Below are positions 16,905 to 25,996 of a DNA stretch of 64,000 nucleotides, one piece after another. The first letter of the stretch is position 1, and each line of letters opens with the position of its first letter. The DNA comes from an uncultured Kiloniellaceae bacterium (GTDB taxonomy: Bacteria; Pseudomonadota; Alphaproteobacteria; Kiloniellales; Kiloniellaceae). Where the stretch lies: the NCBI GenBank assembly GCA_947500035.1, contig CANMQP010000012.1:248001-312000 (forward strand), given 5' to 3'. A model generated the notes under the pieces. The model was not told where the DNA came from. It saw nothing but the letters and a program-made list of their open reading frames with translations, and searched no databases. The translations under genes and the position numbers were made by a program.

Positions 16905-17507
16905 ATGAGCGTTATTGACCGGGCGGATCAGTTAGAGCTTGGCAGCCTGATCCGCAAATGCCGCAAGCAAAGAGGCCTCACGCTGCAGGCGCTTTGCGAC
17001 AAGGCCGGCCTGTCGCCGGGCTATCTCTCCCAGGTGGAGCGGGCCATGGCGACGCCGTCGCTGGGGACCCTTGCCCAGATCGCCCATGCGCTGGACCTGG
17101 GCCTGGAATACTTCGTCTCCTGCCCAAAGCCCGCGGATGCGGTCACCCGCGCGGGCCAGCGCGCCACCTTTCAGGTTTCGGACTCCAGCGTCAGCTATGA
17201 AACCCTGAGCGCCGGATTTCCCGGTCACGAGCTCTCCTCCTACATCATCCACAGCCCGCCCGGTTATGAATCGGAAACCTTTCAGCACGAGGGCGAAGAA
17301 TTCGTCTACATCCTAAGCGGCATGGTCGAGCATAGTCTGGGCGGTGAAAGCTTCCTCCTGCGCCCCGGCGACAGCCTACACTTCAAAGGTTCCACCCCCC
17401 ATTCCTGGAAAACCGTCGGTGACAACCCCGCACGCATGCTCTGGACTGGAACCCTAACTGTATTGCAAAACCGCGGGAAAGACGTCCTTCCGGGACGCCA
17501 GTTCTAG
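16905..17507 (+). CDS. XRE-family regulator with C-terminal cupin domain
   Basis: A 200-residue protein. An N-terminal helix-turn-helix (LIRKCRKQRGLTLQALCDKA through SPGYLSQVERAMATPSLGTL, about 11-50) is followed by a cupin (about 108-185) with HEGEEFVYILSGMVEHSLGG and LRPGDSLHFKGSTPHSW. This MerR-free XRE-cupin type senses small metabolites and often controls neighbouring amino acid or polyamine use genes. It follows the dipeptide-type transporter by 58 bp and probably controls it. AAGTAC-TGT-GTACAAG just before the start (about 16886-16902) is a small palindrome that could be its own operator. Confidence 0.88.
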   Translation: MSVIDRADQLELGSLIRKCRKQRGLTLQALCDKAGLSPGYLSQVERAMATPSLGTLAQIAHALDLGLEYFVSCPKPADAVTRAGQRATFQVSDSSVSYETLSAGFPGHELSSYIIHSPPGYESETFQHEGEEFVYILSGMVEHSLGGESFLLRPGDSLHFKGSTPHSWKTVGDNPARMLWTGTLTVLQNRGKDVLPGRQF

Positions 17508-17555
17508 CGCTCCTTGATATAATCCGTGTAACTAAGCAGCGTCCAGACGGCCCGC

Positions 17556-18287
17556 TTACAGGGTTACGCCACCGATACTCGCGCCACCGCAAACATAGAG
17601 CGTCTGCCCGGTGACATAACCGTTCAGCGGGTCAGCGAAAAAGAGAATGGCGCGCGCCACATCGTCCACGGTTCCGATCCGGCCCACCGGCAAGGACGCC
17701 GCCAGCTTCTGCTGCCGCTCGCTGTCCTTCTCGATGATACCCCAAAAGTTATCGGTCAGAACCGGCCCCGGCGCGACCACATTCACCGTCACCCCATGCG
17801 GCCCCAGCTCCAGTGCCCAGGTGCGGGCCATACCGTGCAGACCGGCCTTGGAATAGGAATAGGCCGTGCGGGTCTGCGCCCCCATGGCGGCCCGCGAGGA
17901 GTTAAAGATGATCCGCCCGAAACCACGATCCTTCATAGCGGGCAGAAAGGCCTTTACGAAAGTTAGCGCGGCGCCGGCGTGAAGCTGTGTCAGTTTCAGC
18001 AGGTCTTCGGGTTCGGCCTCTTCGATCAAGTTCGGCAGGATAATCCCCGCATTGTGAATGAAGTGGGTGACCTTCCCGATTCCGGCGATCTCCTCGGCGG
18101 CGCGTTGGGTTTCCGCCGGATCGGTAAGGTCCGCCTTCACCACTTTCAGACGCGCGTGAGACCAGTCGGGCGCGCGCCGGGCAACCGAGATCACCTCGTA
18201 ATCCAGATCCAGAAGATCCCGGCAGAGGCGCTCCCCGATCCCAGCGCTGCCGCCGGTCACGACAGCCGTGTAACGCTCCGTACCCAC
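17556..18287 (-). CDS. Short-chain dehydrogenase/reductase
   Basis: A classical SDR of 243 residues. TGGSAGIGERL is the NAD(P) motif near the N-terminus; HNAG, the catalytic region NSSRAAMGAQTRTAYSYSKA with Tyr and Lys intact, and the PG motif VVAPGP are present, with a typical tail TGQTLYVCGGASIGG. I chose the GTG at 18287 because GGAGGAATAAGG lies just upstream and the longer open frame would overlap the cyclase gene. It is the last gene of the ten-gene operon. In the proposed auxin pathway it could reduce or oxidise a hydroxy or keto intermediate; that is open. Confidence 0.88.
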   Translation of the reverse strand: MGTERYTAVVTGGSAGIGERLCRDLLDLDYEVISVARRAPDWSHARLKVVKADLTDPAETQRAAEEIAGIGKVTHFIHNAGIILPNLIEEAEPEDLLKLTQLHAGAALTFVKAFLPAMKDRGFGRIIFNSSRAAMGAQTRTAYSYSKAGLHGMARTWALELGPHGVTVNVVAPGPVLTDNFWGIIEKDSERQQKLAASLPVGRIGTVDDVARAILFFADPLNGYVTGQTLYVCGGASIGGVTL

Positions 18288-18292
18288 GCGCC

Positions 18293-19081
18293 TTATTCCT
18301 CCACCAGTGCCAGGACCCGCAGAGGGCTTCCGGAGCCGTTCTTGATCTTGAGCGGCGGGCAGATCAGCAGAGCCCCGGTGGGCGGCAGCTGGTCGAGATT
18401 GGCCAGGCACTGCAGGCCGTAGCGGCCGGCGCCATGCAGCAGGAAGTGCGCGGGATAAGGCGGCGAAAGATGCCCACCCTGTCCGGCGTCGGTGCCCACG
18501 CATTCCGTCCCGAAGCCCACCACGTTGCGTTCTTCGATCAGAAAGGTAATGGCGCTGGCATCGGGACCGGGCGAATGCGCACCGTCGTCGCGCAGATTGA
18601 GATAATCCGCCGCGCTGCGCTTCGACCAGTCGGTCCGCATCAGTACCCAGCAGCCTTCCGGAATTTTTCCGTGTTCCGCCTCCCAGGCAACGAGAAAACC
18701 CTTGGTCATCAAAAAATCTTCGTCCGCCGCCGCCTCCTTCACGCAATCAACCACACAGACCGCGCGCACAAAGCCTTCAACGGGAATAGAGTCCACACTT
18801 GCGTTCGGCAGATCCTTGCCCGAGATCCAATGGATCGGCGCGTCGAAGTGCGTGCCGGTGTGCTCGTTGCAGGTAAAGTTCCGCCAGTACCAGGCCGGCC
18901 CGCGCTCGTCGTAGCGCGAGACTTCCTCGACCCGGAAGCGGGCGCACTGGCCGAACTCCGGCGGAAGGATGATCACCGGAAAATCAGGATCCAGCGTATG
19001 GGTCAGGTCGATGGTGCGGATCTTTCCCGACACCAGAGCCTCCGCAAGTGCCGGCAGGACTGTGCTCGTATTTGTACTCAT
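18293..19081 (-). CDS. Cyclase-family metal hydrolase (kynurenine formamidase/isatin hydrolase-like)
   Basis: A 262-residue member of the cyclase family (PF04199). The metal-binding motif HTGTHFDAPIHW (about 92-103) fits the H-x-G-T-H-x-D-x-P-x-H pattern that binds Mn or Zn. The N-terminus has IDLTHTLDPDFPVIILPPEF, typical of the family. Known members hydrolyse N-formylkynurenine (KynB) or isatin to isatinate. Given the Rieske oxygenase, MarR and oxidoreductase neighbours, isatin hydrolase is my preferred function; KynB is the alternative, but no other kynurenine-pathway gene is nearby. 4 bp from the preceding gene's stop. Confidence 0.8.
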   Translation of the reverse strand: MSTNTSTVLPALAEALVSGKIRTIDLTHTLDPDFPVIILPPEFGQCARFRVEEVSRYDERGPAWYWRNFTCNEHTGTHFDAPIHWISGKDLPNASVDSIPVEGFVRAVCVVDCVKEAAADEDFLMTKGFLVAWEAEHGKIPEGCWVLMRTDWSKRSAADYLNLRDDGAHSPGPDASAITFLIEERNVVGFGTECVGTDAGQGGHLSPPYPAHFLLHGAGRYGLQCLANLDQLPPTGALLICPPLKIKNGSGSPLRVLALVEE

Positions 19082-19085
19082 GGCC

Positions 19086-20339
19086 TTAGGCTCCTTCCGG
19101 TTGGGTCAGCTCGCGTGCCAGGACGCGTGGGTCCTGCTTCCAGCGGGTCAGAAAGTCGTCGGCAACCGCGCCGACGGTCAGTTCTTCAAGTCCCTGCTGC
19201 AAAGCGCCGACAACGGCTTTGGCCAAACCCTCAGGGGTGACCTTGGGCGGCGGCAGATGCTGGCGCCAGTCTTCTTCCAGCGGGCCGAAGAGTGCGTTCA
19301 GCACCTTGACGCCGGAGCCGTGAAACTCACCGCGCAGACACTGACTGAGGGAATAAGCCGCCGCCTGACTGGCCGAGGTCGAACCGTAGGCGGGCCAATT
19401 GGAGAGCGCATAGACCGAGAGGAGATTGACCCAGGCGCAGGCGCTGTTCACGCCGTCGGCGCCCCTGAATCTCATCCCCGGTCCGAAAGCCTGGATCAGC
19501 CGCAGCGGGCCGAAGTAGTTCACTTCCATCTCATCACGCGCCGTGACGATGCCATCCCTATCCATCGCGCCGCCTGCGCGTACATACTCCGCCGTATTGA
19601 TCAGGATATCGACCTTGCCGCCGATCTCGCTGGCCAGCTCATTCACAGAGACCGTGTCGGTCACATCAAGCGCAATCACCTCGACATTGGGAATGGCGGC
19701 CAGCGCATCTGCACCGGCAAAAGGCCGCCAGGTCTCGGCAACACCGACAAAAACCGTCGAAGCTCCGGCGGCAGACAGAGCTTTGGCCATGGCTTGTCCG
19801 AGCTGAGTTCGACCGTCGGTGATGAGCGCTCGGCGATGTTTCGGATCGCAGGTCAACTCCCGCAATTGCTTGTCATCGGCCATGTTTTCCGTCTCCTGTT
19901 CCGGCAGCGCCATGAGAACCCCCTGGCCCGACTTATCCGTCCGCGCGATCATGCGCACCCGCCCACCCTCTGCAATATCGCCGTGAATATGCGCCAGCAC
20001 CGGTATCCCGGCATCGAGCGCGATCGTGCCAACACGCCAGGGTGTGCGCTCCCGGAAATACACGTTGGTGCTGGTTTGAATGGTGGTTTCGGCAATCAGT
20101 TTCCCGCCCTCGGGCATGTCGCGCCATTCGAGGTTCATCGAGAGGCACTTGGGACAGGCTTCACGCGGCGGATAGGTGACCGCCTCGCAGTCATCGCATT
20201 TCTGCAGAACGAAGCGCCCTTCGGCTGCCGCGACGCTAAAGCCCAGGGCCCGGCGGCTGCGCGAGGTCGGCGGCAAAGTTGGCAGGACCGTGCGTTTTTG
20301 CGGATCTTTTCGACGCGGGCGTTTGATCGCTTCGGTCAT
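19086..20339 (-). CDS. DUF35 Zn-ribbon/OB-fold protein fused to a degenerate SDR domain
   Basis: A 417-residue two-domain protein. Residues about 35-145 form the DUF35 rubredoxin-like Zn ribbon (Cys48, Cys51, Cys62, Cys65) plus OB fold (TTIQTSTNVYFRERTPWRVG). Residues about 168-400 form an SDR fold starting ALITDGRTQLGQAM, a degraded TGxxxGxG. Its active site reads AYGSTSASQAAAYS: the Tyr and Lys positions are Thr and Gln, so it is probably not a functional dehydrogenase. DUF35 proteins form complexes with thiolase-like enzymes (e.g. ChsH2 with Ltp2). It overlaps the thiolase gene by 4 bp, which supports a complex. Confidence 0.85.
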   Translation of the reverse strand: MTEAIKRPRRKDPQKRTVLPTLPPTSRSRRALGFSVAAAEGRFVLQKCDDCEAVTYPPREACPKCLSMNLEWRDMPEGGKLIAETTIQTSTNVYFRERTPWRVGTIALDAGIPVLAHIHGDIAEGGRVRMIARTDKSGQGVLMALPEQETENMADDKQLRELTCDPKHRRALITDGRTQLGQAMAKALSAAGASTVFVGVAETWRPFAGADALAAIPNVEVIALDVTDTVSVNELASEIGGKVDILINTAEYVRAGGAMDRDGIVTARDEMEVNYFGPLRLIQAFGPGMRFRGADGVNSACAWVNLLSVYALSNWPAYGSTSASQAAAYSLSQCLRGEFHGSGVKVLNALFGPLEEDWRQHLPPPKVTPEGLAKAVVGALQQGLEELTVGAVADDFLTRWKQDPRVLARELTQPEGA

Positions 20340-21523
20340 GCGCCGGGCCCCGCCAAAGCCGCCGCCCCGGAACAGAGCCCGCGGTCGTAGTTGATCATCC
20401 CGAAGCCCGAAACCACGGCGGTTTTGGCCCCCTCGACCTGTCGCCCCAAGGCGGTCCCGGTCACCTGCCGCAGGGCCTCGACCAGCCCCAGATAGCCGCC
20501 AGCGGCACCGGCCTGCCCGACCGAAAGCTGACCGCCCGAGGTGTTATGCGGGAAGCTGCCGCCGTTGGTCAGATCGTGGCCACGCACGAACTCGGCGCCC
20601 TCGCCTTTCTTGCAGAAGCCGAGATCTTCGAACTGCATCATGGAGATCACCGGATAGTCGTCGTAGGTCTCCAGCAGATCCACATCGTCCGGCGCAATGC
20701 CCGCCATGGCCCAGAATTCATCCCGGTCCATTTCCCAGCCGCCCCGAATCTGGATCGGGTCGTCGGGAAAAGCGTTATGCCGCTCGATGGTCGAGAGAAC
20801 CCGTACGGCAGGAAGATCGAGGTTCTTTGCGGCGTCTTCGCTCATCACCAGGAAAGCCTCGGCTCCCGCGCAGGGCATGACGCAGTCAAAGAGCGCGATG
20901 GGGTCGGAAATCGGCCGGGCCGAGATGTATTGTTCCAGGCTCAATGGCTTCTTCATCAGCGCGTGCGGAAAGCTCAGGGCGTTGTCGCGCTGGGCCACGC
21001 AGATCTTGCCGAAATCCTCCCGCATCGCACCGGTGGTTTTCATGTAGTGGTCGGTCATGAGTGCGAAGCTGGCGTTGGGACCGCCGGAGCCATAAGGATA
21101 GGAGGCATCCTGCGCGAAACGGCTGAAACTGGAGAGCATTCGGCGGAAGGAATCCACATGGTTCGCATCGCCGGAAACGCAGGCCACCATCTCCGCATCG
21201 CCGCACTGAACCGCCCGCGCCGCACGCCGCAAAGACACAACCCCGGACGCACCCCCCATGGGAATGTGATCGAGCCAGCGGGGTGTAAGGCCCAGGTGTT
21301 GGGTCAGGCCCACCGCCGTGTCGGGGAACAGCGTGAAAGAAGATACGCAAAAACCGTCAATGTCCTGCGGCGTAATGCCTGCGGTCCGCACCAATTCCCC
21401 GAGCGCCCGCGCAATCCACCAGTGCGCCGGCTCGGGGGAGTAACGCTGGTAGGGAATCGTAATCGGTACGGCGGCCACGACGCCGTCATAGGCTTGCCGG
21501 ACCCTTGCGTCCCGTTTGGTCAT
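20336..21523 (-). CDS. Thiolase-fold protein lacking catalytic Cys/His; candidate retro-aldolase with the DUF35 partner
   Basis: A 395-residue thiolase of the SCP2-like, DUF35-associated group. The nucleophile-loop region reads HIPMGGASGVVSLRRAARAV, with Gly or Ala where acetyl-CoA acetyltransferases have Cys. The C-terminal loop reads HNTSGGQLSVGQAGAAGGYL, lacking the catalytic GHP histidine. Proteins of this kind (Ltp2 and relatives) catalyse retro-aldol cleavage of tertiary beta-hydroxyacyl-CoA esters rather than Claisen thiolysis. Overlaps the CoA synthetase stop (TGATG) and the DUF35 fusion start (4 bp). Confidence 0.82.
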   Translation of the reverse strand: MTKRDARVRQAYDGVVAAVPITIPYQRYSPEPAHWWIARALGELVRTAGITPQDIDGFCVSSFTLFPDTAVGLTQHLGLTPRWLDHIPMGGASGVVSLRRAARAVQCGDAEMVACVSGDANHVDSFRRMLSSFSRFAQDASYPYGSGGPNASFALMTDHYMKTTGAMREDFGKICVAQRDNALSFPHALMKKPLSLEQYISARPISDPIALFDCVMPCAGAEAFLVMSEDAAKNLDLPAVRVLSTIERHNAFPDDPIQIRGGWEMDRDEFWAMAGIAPDDVDLLETYDDYPVISMMQFEDLGFCKKGEGAEFVRGHDLTNGGSFPHNTSGGQLSVGQAGAAGGYLGLVEALRQVTGTALGRQVEGAKTAVVSGFGMINYDRGLCSGAAALAGPGA

Positions 21524-23181
21524 CAGGCAACTGCCCGCTTTTTCAGATGACGCAGATCCAGGGTATCTTCCCGGGTACGAAGCTGTTCGACCAGCGCCTT
21601 TAACTCGCCGCGCTGCACTTTGTTCGTTGAAGTCAACGGCAGGCTTTCAACAAAAGCCAGATAGCCGGGCGCTTTGTAATAGGCGAGCTGTTCAAGGCAC
21701 CAGCGCGCGATATCTTCCGCCACTTCCTGCGCCAGTTCGGGTTCGAAGTCTTCAGACGGGACAACGCAGACAAAAACCTCGTCTCCGCGGACGTCGTCCG
21801 GCGTTGCGGCGACGGCAACGCCCGCGACCTGCGGGTGACGGAGCAACACGCCCTCCACTTCGATCGCGGCAATATTTTCTCCCGAGCGCCGAATGACGTT
21901 CTTTTTGCGGTCAACAAAGGCCAGGGTGCCATCGGCGTTGCGTCTCACGATATCGCCAGTATGGAACCATCCCCCCTGCCAAGCCGCTTTGGTGGCCTCG
22001 GGGTCCTTCAGGTAGCGGTCGAAGAAACCGTAGCGCGGTTTCTCACCGGCTCGGCGGACCAGCAATTCGCCGGGTTCGCCGACACCCGCTTCATTGCCGT
22101 CATCCAACTCGATCCGCACGGCGATCTCCTCCTGCGGTTTGCCGAAGCAACGGGTCCCGATGTGACGGGGATCCTGGGAGGCGGCCACCACGGCGCCGTT
22201 ACCCGTCTCGGTCATGGCCCAGGCCTCGATCAGCGGTACGCCGAAGCGTTCCTCGAAAGGCGCGTGCAGGCGCTCTTCAACCCCGGCCCCGAAGCCGAAG
22301 CGCAGAGCGTGGTTCTTGTCGTCCGTCGATGCCGGCGCCGACATCAGCATTGCAGGCATGACGCCGAGATAGTGCATCACGGTCGCCCGGGACTGGCGGA
22401 CCGAATCCCACCAGCTCCGGGGATGGAAACGATCCAGCACGGTCAGGCAGCCGCCGACCGCGATCATGCCCATGGTCGAGCAGGCCAGGGCATTCATGTG
22501 AAAGAGCGGCAGCGGAGTAATCATCCGCTCGCCCTCCAGATTCAACGCGCAGCGCCCGCCGACATAGCGGTACCAATGCCCGCAGTTCAGAAAGTAACTG
22601 TTGTTGAGAACGCAGCCCTTTGGCAGGCCCGTCGTGCCCGAGGTGTAAAGCAGAGCGGCCTCATCATCAAAGCCGCCGTTTTTCATCTTGGCTTGTTCGG
22701 GCGCTCTGGGGAGCGTGTCGTCAGGCCCCACAACCTGCAGACCGAATTCTGCGCTCGCTTTCGCGACATCCCGCTGACGCGCCTCCAAAACGATGGCCAG
22801 GCTCATCTCCGAGTGCCCGACGAGGTAAGCCAACTCGGCGGCCCTGAGGTCCGGATTGATCGGGACAATGGAAACACCAAGACGGTTCAAGGCCAGCCAG
22901 TGAATCAGAAAGCTCGGTCGGTTCTCCAACAGGAGTCCGACCCTGTCCCCCCTCCCATAACCGGCGTGGCGGTAGGCAACAAAGAGGTTTTCGATCAGCC
23001 CGGTTGCTTCGCCGTAGGTCAGCTCACCCGCAGGGACATCATAGATACCGGCGGTCTCCGGCAGGACGTTGAAGAAGGGCCGGTCCGGAAAGACCTGCGC
23101 CGTCGCCGCGAAGAAGGAATAGACATTGGCAAAACTCGCCGGATCCCGCAGCGCGATCGAAGTTTCCGTTTGAAAGGTCAT
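21523..23181 (-). CDS. Acyl-CoA synthetase (AMP-forming)
   Basis: A 552-residue adenylate-forming ligase. ALLYTSGTTGLPKGC is the P-loop (A3), EAWAMTETGNGAVV the A5 motif, WFHTGDIVRRNADGTLAFVD the A7 region with FVDRKKNVIRRSGENI, and TSTNKVQRGELK carries the A10 lysine. The ATG at 23181 gives MTFQTETSIALRDP; a longer frame to 23226 overlaps the beta-subunit gene. In the operon it would activate the carboxylate formed by the Rieske oxygenase, possibly dioxindole-3-acetate. Similar to CaiC-like or medium-chain ligases; specificity cannot be read from sequence. Confidence 0.9.
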   Translation of the reverse strand: MTFQTETSIALRDPASFANVYSFFAATAQVFPDRPFFNVLPETAGIYDVPAGELTYGEATGLIENLFVAYRHAGYGRGDRVGLLLENRPSFLIHWLALNRLGVSIVPINPDLRAAELAYLVGHSEMSLAIVLEARQRDVAKASAEFGLQVVGPDDTLPRAPEQAKMKNGGFDDEAALLYTSGTTGLPKGCVLNNSYFLNCGHWYRYVGGRCALNLEGERMITPLPLFHMNALACSTMGMIAVGGCLTVLDRFHPRSWWDSVRQSRATVMHYLGVMPAMLMSAPASTDDKNHALRFGFGAGVEERLHAPFEERFGVPLIEAWAMTETGNGAVVAASQDPRHIGTRCFGKPQEEIAVRIELDDGNEAGVGEPGELLVRRAGEKPRYGFFDRYLKDPEATKAAWQGGWFHTGDIVRRNADGTLAFVDRKKNVIRRSGENIAAIEVEGVLLRHPQVAGVAVAATPDDVRGDEVFVCVVPSEDFEPELAQEVAEDIARWCLEQLAYYKAPGYLAFVESLPLTSTNKVQRGELKALVEQLRTREDTLDLRHLKKRAVA

Positions 23182-23191
23182 GGGATCATCA

Positions 23192-23671
23192 TCACACAAA
23201 GAGCTGGATATTACGGTGAGGCGCATCGCAGTTCACCAGATCGACACGCTTGCACTTGATCATCAGTTTGCCCTCGACGACGGCGAGCTTGTGGCGCGCC
23301 CAGCCCGCCAGCAAAGTCTGCTCGTCAAAGCGCGTTTCAACGTAATGGAAAGGCGTGTAGGTGCGATAGAGGTTTTCCTCGTGATTGACCTCGTCGACAG
23401 CGGGCATCTGCAGCAGGTGCTGGCAACGGCTTTTCGGTTTTTGCGAGAAGGTCCGCTGACCTTCCAGCCGCTGAACGCGTGTGCGCAAGAGTAATCTGTC
23501 TTCGTACATCAACGAAGTGGTCAGATGCTCCTCTTCCTGGTCCGGTTCCAGAGGCATCCAGTAGATCCCATCCTCCGCGAAGAGATCGAGCCACTCGGGA
23601 AAGCGGCGTTCGTCGATCATCCGCGCCTCAGCAATCACGAAGTCGATCAGGTCCTGTTCCGTCGGAGTCAT
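23192..23671 (-). CDS. Aromatic-ring-hydroxylating dioxygenase, beta subunit
   Basis: A 159-residue SnoaL-like/ring-hydroxylating beta subunit. EARMIDERRFPEWLDLFAED followed by GIYWMPLEPDQ is the typical N-terminus, with the DRLLLRTRVQRLEGQRTFSQ segment after it. It has no cofactor and structures the alpha3beta3 oxygenase. Starts 4 bp inside the alpha-subunit gene (ATGA overlap). Confidence 0.9.
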   Translation of the reverse strand: MTPTEQDLIDFVIAEARMIDERRFPEWLDLFAEDGIYWMPLEPDQEEEHLTTSLMYEDRLLLRTRVQRLEGQRTFSQKPKSRCQHLLQMPAVDEVNHEENLYRTYTPFHYVETRFDEQTLLAGWARHKLAVVEGKLMIKCKRVDLVNCDAPHRNIQLFV

Positions 23672-25017
23672 GCCGCTGATCCTCTTGCATCGGCGGCTTC
23701 ACCCGCATCGAGGGTCATGAACTTCTCCCAGGCCCGGAACTGATTGCGCATCTGCGCTTCGGTGGTCCCGTTGTAGGTCGCGTTGGGCGTCTCGCTCTCC
23801 GCCGGGTCGTAGAGCCGCTGCATATTGACCCACTGGTTGCCGTCACTGGCGAGGCCGGCCTGCGCGCGCTCATACATCTCCAGATCGTCGTGACCGACGA
23901 TAGAGGTCGGTGCATTGATCAGCCGGTTGTACATCGCGGTGCGGTGCAGCAGCTTGTCCGGCGCGCCGACCAGACGGAAGATCCAGGATTCCACCAGTGT
24001 CTTGTCCGCGGCGAGCGGTTTGAAGAGGCGCAGGGACTGGATCGGCCCTTTGATCATCATGTTGGGGAAGTAAACGGTGTTGTGACGGTTTTCGTCGAGA
24101 ATCGCCTTCGCCCGCGTTTCACCATAAGCTTCTACCATCTTCTCGAAGTAGCCTTCGATCGCCGAGTAGTCGGAATGGATCGAGTGATGAACGCCGGTGT
24201 GGCCGTGACCGTTTTCCCAGGTGCGGATACCCATATTCTCGAAGAATTCATAGGGCGACGTGAAAGGCAGAATGCATTCCACGGCCATGGGTTTGGGTCC
24301 ATCGCCACCTTCCTGCTCCCAGATCTCCCTGACCGTGCCGGCCGAGGACTCATGCGCGACCATGGGATGGCAGGTATCGGTCTGGTTCTCGACCAGCATT
24401 TTCCAATTGCAATGATGCATGTAGCGCAGCGGGCTGCCCACGACCTCGAGACGCGCCTCGGGTGAGCGGTCGATCATGTTGTCGAGGCTGGAAAGCGACT
24501 CACCGAAGAAGCTGTCGAAATCAGGCCCGGCATCGTTCATCTTGGCAAAGATGAAGCCGCGGTAGTTTTTGGAGTGCGCGAGCGGCGTCATGCCCTTGGC
24601 TGCACAGGACTCCTGCAATCCTGAATCTTCGTAGCCCTTTTTCAGGGGCACCGCCAGCAGACTGCCGTCGGTCTTGAAGGACCAGGCGTGGTAGGGGCAG
24701 CGAAAGAACTTACCGGTATTTCCCTGCCGGTCGATGACCACCTGCGTACCCTTGTGGGGACAACGGTTGAAAAGAACACGGATCGAGTTATCGCTATGGC
24801 GCACCATCAGGATCGGCTGGGTGCCGATCTCGGTCGCGGCATAATCGCCTTTGTTGGGAATTTGGCTTTCGTGACCGACATAGATCCAGGCGTTGCGGAA
24901 GAGATGCTCCATCTCGAGGGCGAAGACCTCGGGACTGCAATAGAGATCCCGGTGCACCTCGCCTTCGCGGATCAGGCGCCGGACCTTGTCTTTGAGTTCA
25001 CCTGGTTGCAGGTTCAT
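23668..25017 (-). CDS. Rieske non-heme iron oxygenase, alpha subunit
   Basis: A 449-residue catalytic subunit. The Rieske cluster ligands are Cys86 and His88 (CPHKG) and Cys107 and His110 (CPYHAW). The mononuclear iron site lies around NQTDTCHPMVAHES, with the bridging Asp before the first His. The ATG at 25017 has AAGGGAGCAAGG upstream; the frame to 25074 overlaps the reductase gene. With its beta subunit and the reductase it forms a class IA/IB-like two-component oxygenase. Family members act on benzoate, anthranilate or indole-acetate-type rings; substrate inferred only from context. Confidence 0.92.
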   Translation of the reverse strand: MNLQPGELKDKVRRLIREGEVHRDLYCSPEVFALEMEHLFRNAWIYVGHESQIPNKGDYAATEIGTQPILMVRHSDNSIRVLFNRCPHKGTQVVIDRQGNTGKFFRCPYHAWSFKTDGSLLAVPLKKGYEDSGLQESCAAKGMTPLAHSKNYRGFIFAKMNDAGPDFDSFFGESLSSLDNMIDRSPEARLEVVGSPLRYMHHCNWKMLVENQTDTCHPMVAHESSAGTVREIWEQEGGDGPKPMAVECILPFTSPYEFFENMGIRTWENGHGHTGVHHSIHSDYSAIEGYFEKMVEAYGETRAKAILDENRHNTVYFPNMMIKGPIQSLRLFKPLAADKTLVESWIFRLVGAPDKLLHRTAMYNRLINAPTSIVGHDDLEMYERAQAGLASDGNQWVNMQRLYDPAESETPNATYNGTTEAQMRNQFRAWEKFMTLDAGEAADARGSAA

Positions 25018-25030
25018 TGTCCTTGCTCCC

Positions 25031-25996
25031 TTATAGATCGAGAACGAGTTTTGCCGAGTGCGCGCGGGACACACAGATCTGCATCACCTTGCCACTGGCC
25101 TTTTCGCTATCCGTCAAAACCACGTCGCGATGATCGGGCTCGCCGGAGATCACATCGGTCTGGCAGATGCCGCAATCGCCGCGCTGGCAGTCGTAGATCA
25201 GATCCTGTCCGGCAGCCTCCAGCACTTCGATGATGCTCTTGCCGACCGGCACGGTGAAGCTCTCACCCGTCGAGGCGATTTCAACCTCGAAAGGCCGGTC
25301 TCCCGCCTTGGGGACGGGCGGTGTGAAGAGTTCGAAATGTATCCGTTCTTCGGGCCAGCCGCGCTGCCGGGCCGCCGCTTGGGCCGCCTCGATCATCGGC
25401 TTGGGTCCGCAGACGTAGAGGTGGCTCCCGGGATCGGCTGCCGACAAGAGGGCTTCGATGTCGAGGTGTCCGCCGCTGAGATCGTCATAGTGCTCGACCA
25501 GTTTCTCACCCAGCAGCGCGCGTAGTGGCTCGATAAAGGCGAGGCTACCCTGCGCCCGGCCGGAATAGTGAAGGATAAAGTCACGCTCTTGCCGCAGCAA
25601 CGCGCTGGCCATTGAGGCAATGGGTGTGATCCCGATGCCACCGGCCATCAGAACGACCGGCGCGGCATCGTCAATCAAGGCAAAGTCGTTCTTCGGCAGA
25701 GTCACGGAAAGACTATCGCCCGGCTTTAAGCCATGCATGAAGGCGGAACCGCCCTGGGACGCCTCTTCCAGCCGGACGCCGAGCCGATAGCGGGAAACAC
25801 CCTGCACCGGCTGTACTGCGGGATCGAGATTGACGAGGGAATAGGGCCGGTCATCTTCGTTCGGAAGCGACACCCTGATGTGAGAGCCCGGGCTGTATCC
25901 GGGCAGCTCTTCTCCTGCGGCTGAGGCCAATTCGAAGGAACGCACCATGGGTGCTTCGTCCGTCACCGCAATGACCTTAAGCTCCAACGCGGACAT
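25031..25996 (-). CDS. Oxygenase reductase, FNR-type flavin/NAD domain with C-terminal [2Fe-2S] ferredoxin
   Basis: A 321-residue PDR/VanB-type reductase. Flavin motif RPYSLVNLD (about 50), NAD-binding region VLMAGGIGITPIASMASALL (about 115-135), CGPKPMIEAA (about 205), and a C-terminal plant-type ferredoxin with CQRGDCGICQ and a distal Cys in QICVSRA. It passes electrons from NAD(P)H to the Rieske oxygenase encoded next. Its ATG abuts the iorB-like stop (TGAATG), so it is co-translated with it. Confidence 0.92.
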   Translation of the reverse strand: MSALELKVIAVTDEAPMVRSFELASAAGEELPGYSPGSHIRVSLPNEDDRPYSLVNLDPAVQPVQGVSRYRLGVRLEEASQGGSAFMHGLKPGDSLSVTLPKNDFALIDDAAPVVLMAGGIGITPIASMASALLRQERDFILHYSGRAQGSLAFIEPLRALLGEKLVEHYDDLSGGHLDIEALLSAADPGSHLYVCGPKPMIEAAQAAARQRGWPEERIHFELFTPPVPKAGDRPFEVEIASTGESFTVPVGKSIIEVLEAAGQDLIYDCQRGDCGICQTDVISGEPDHRDVVLTDSEKASGKVMQICVSRAHSAKLVLDL

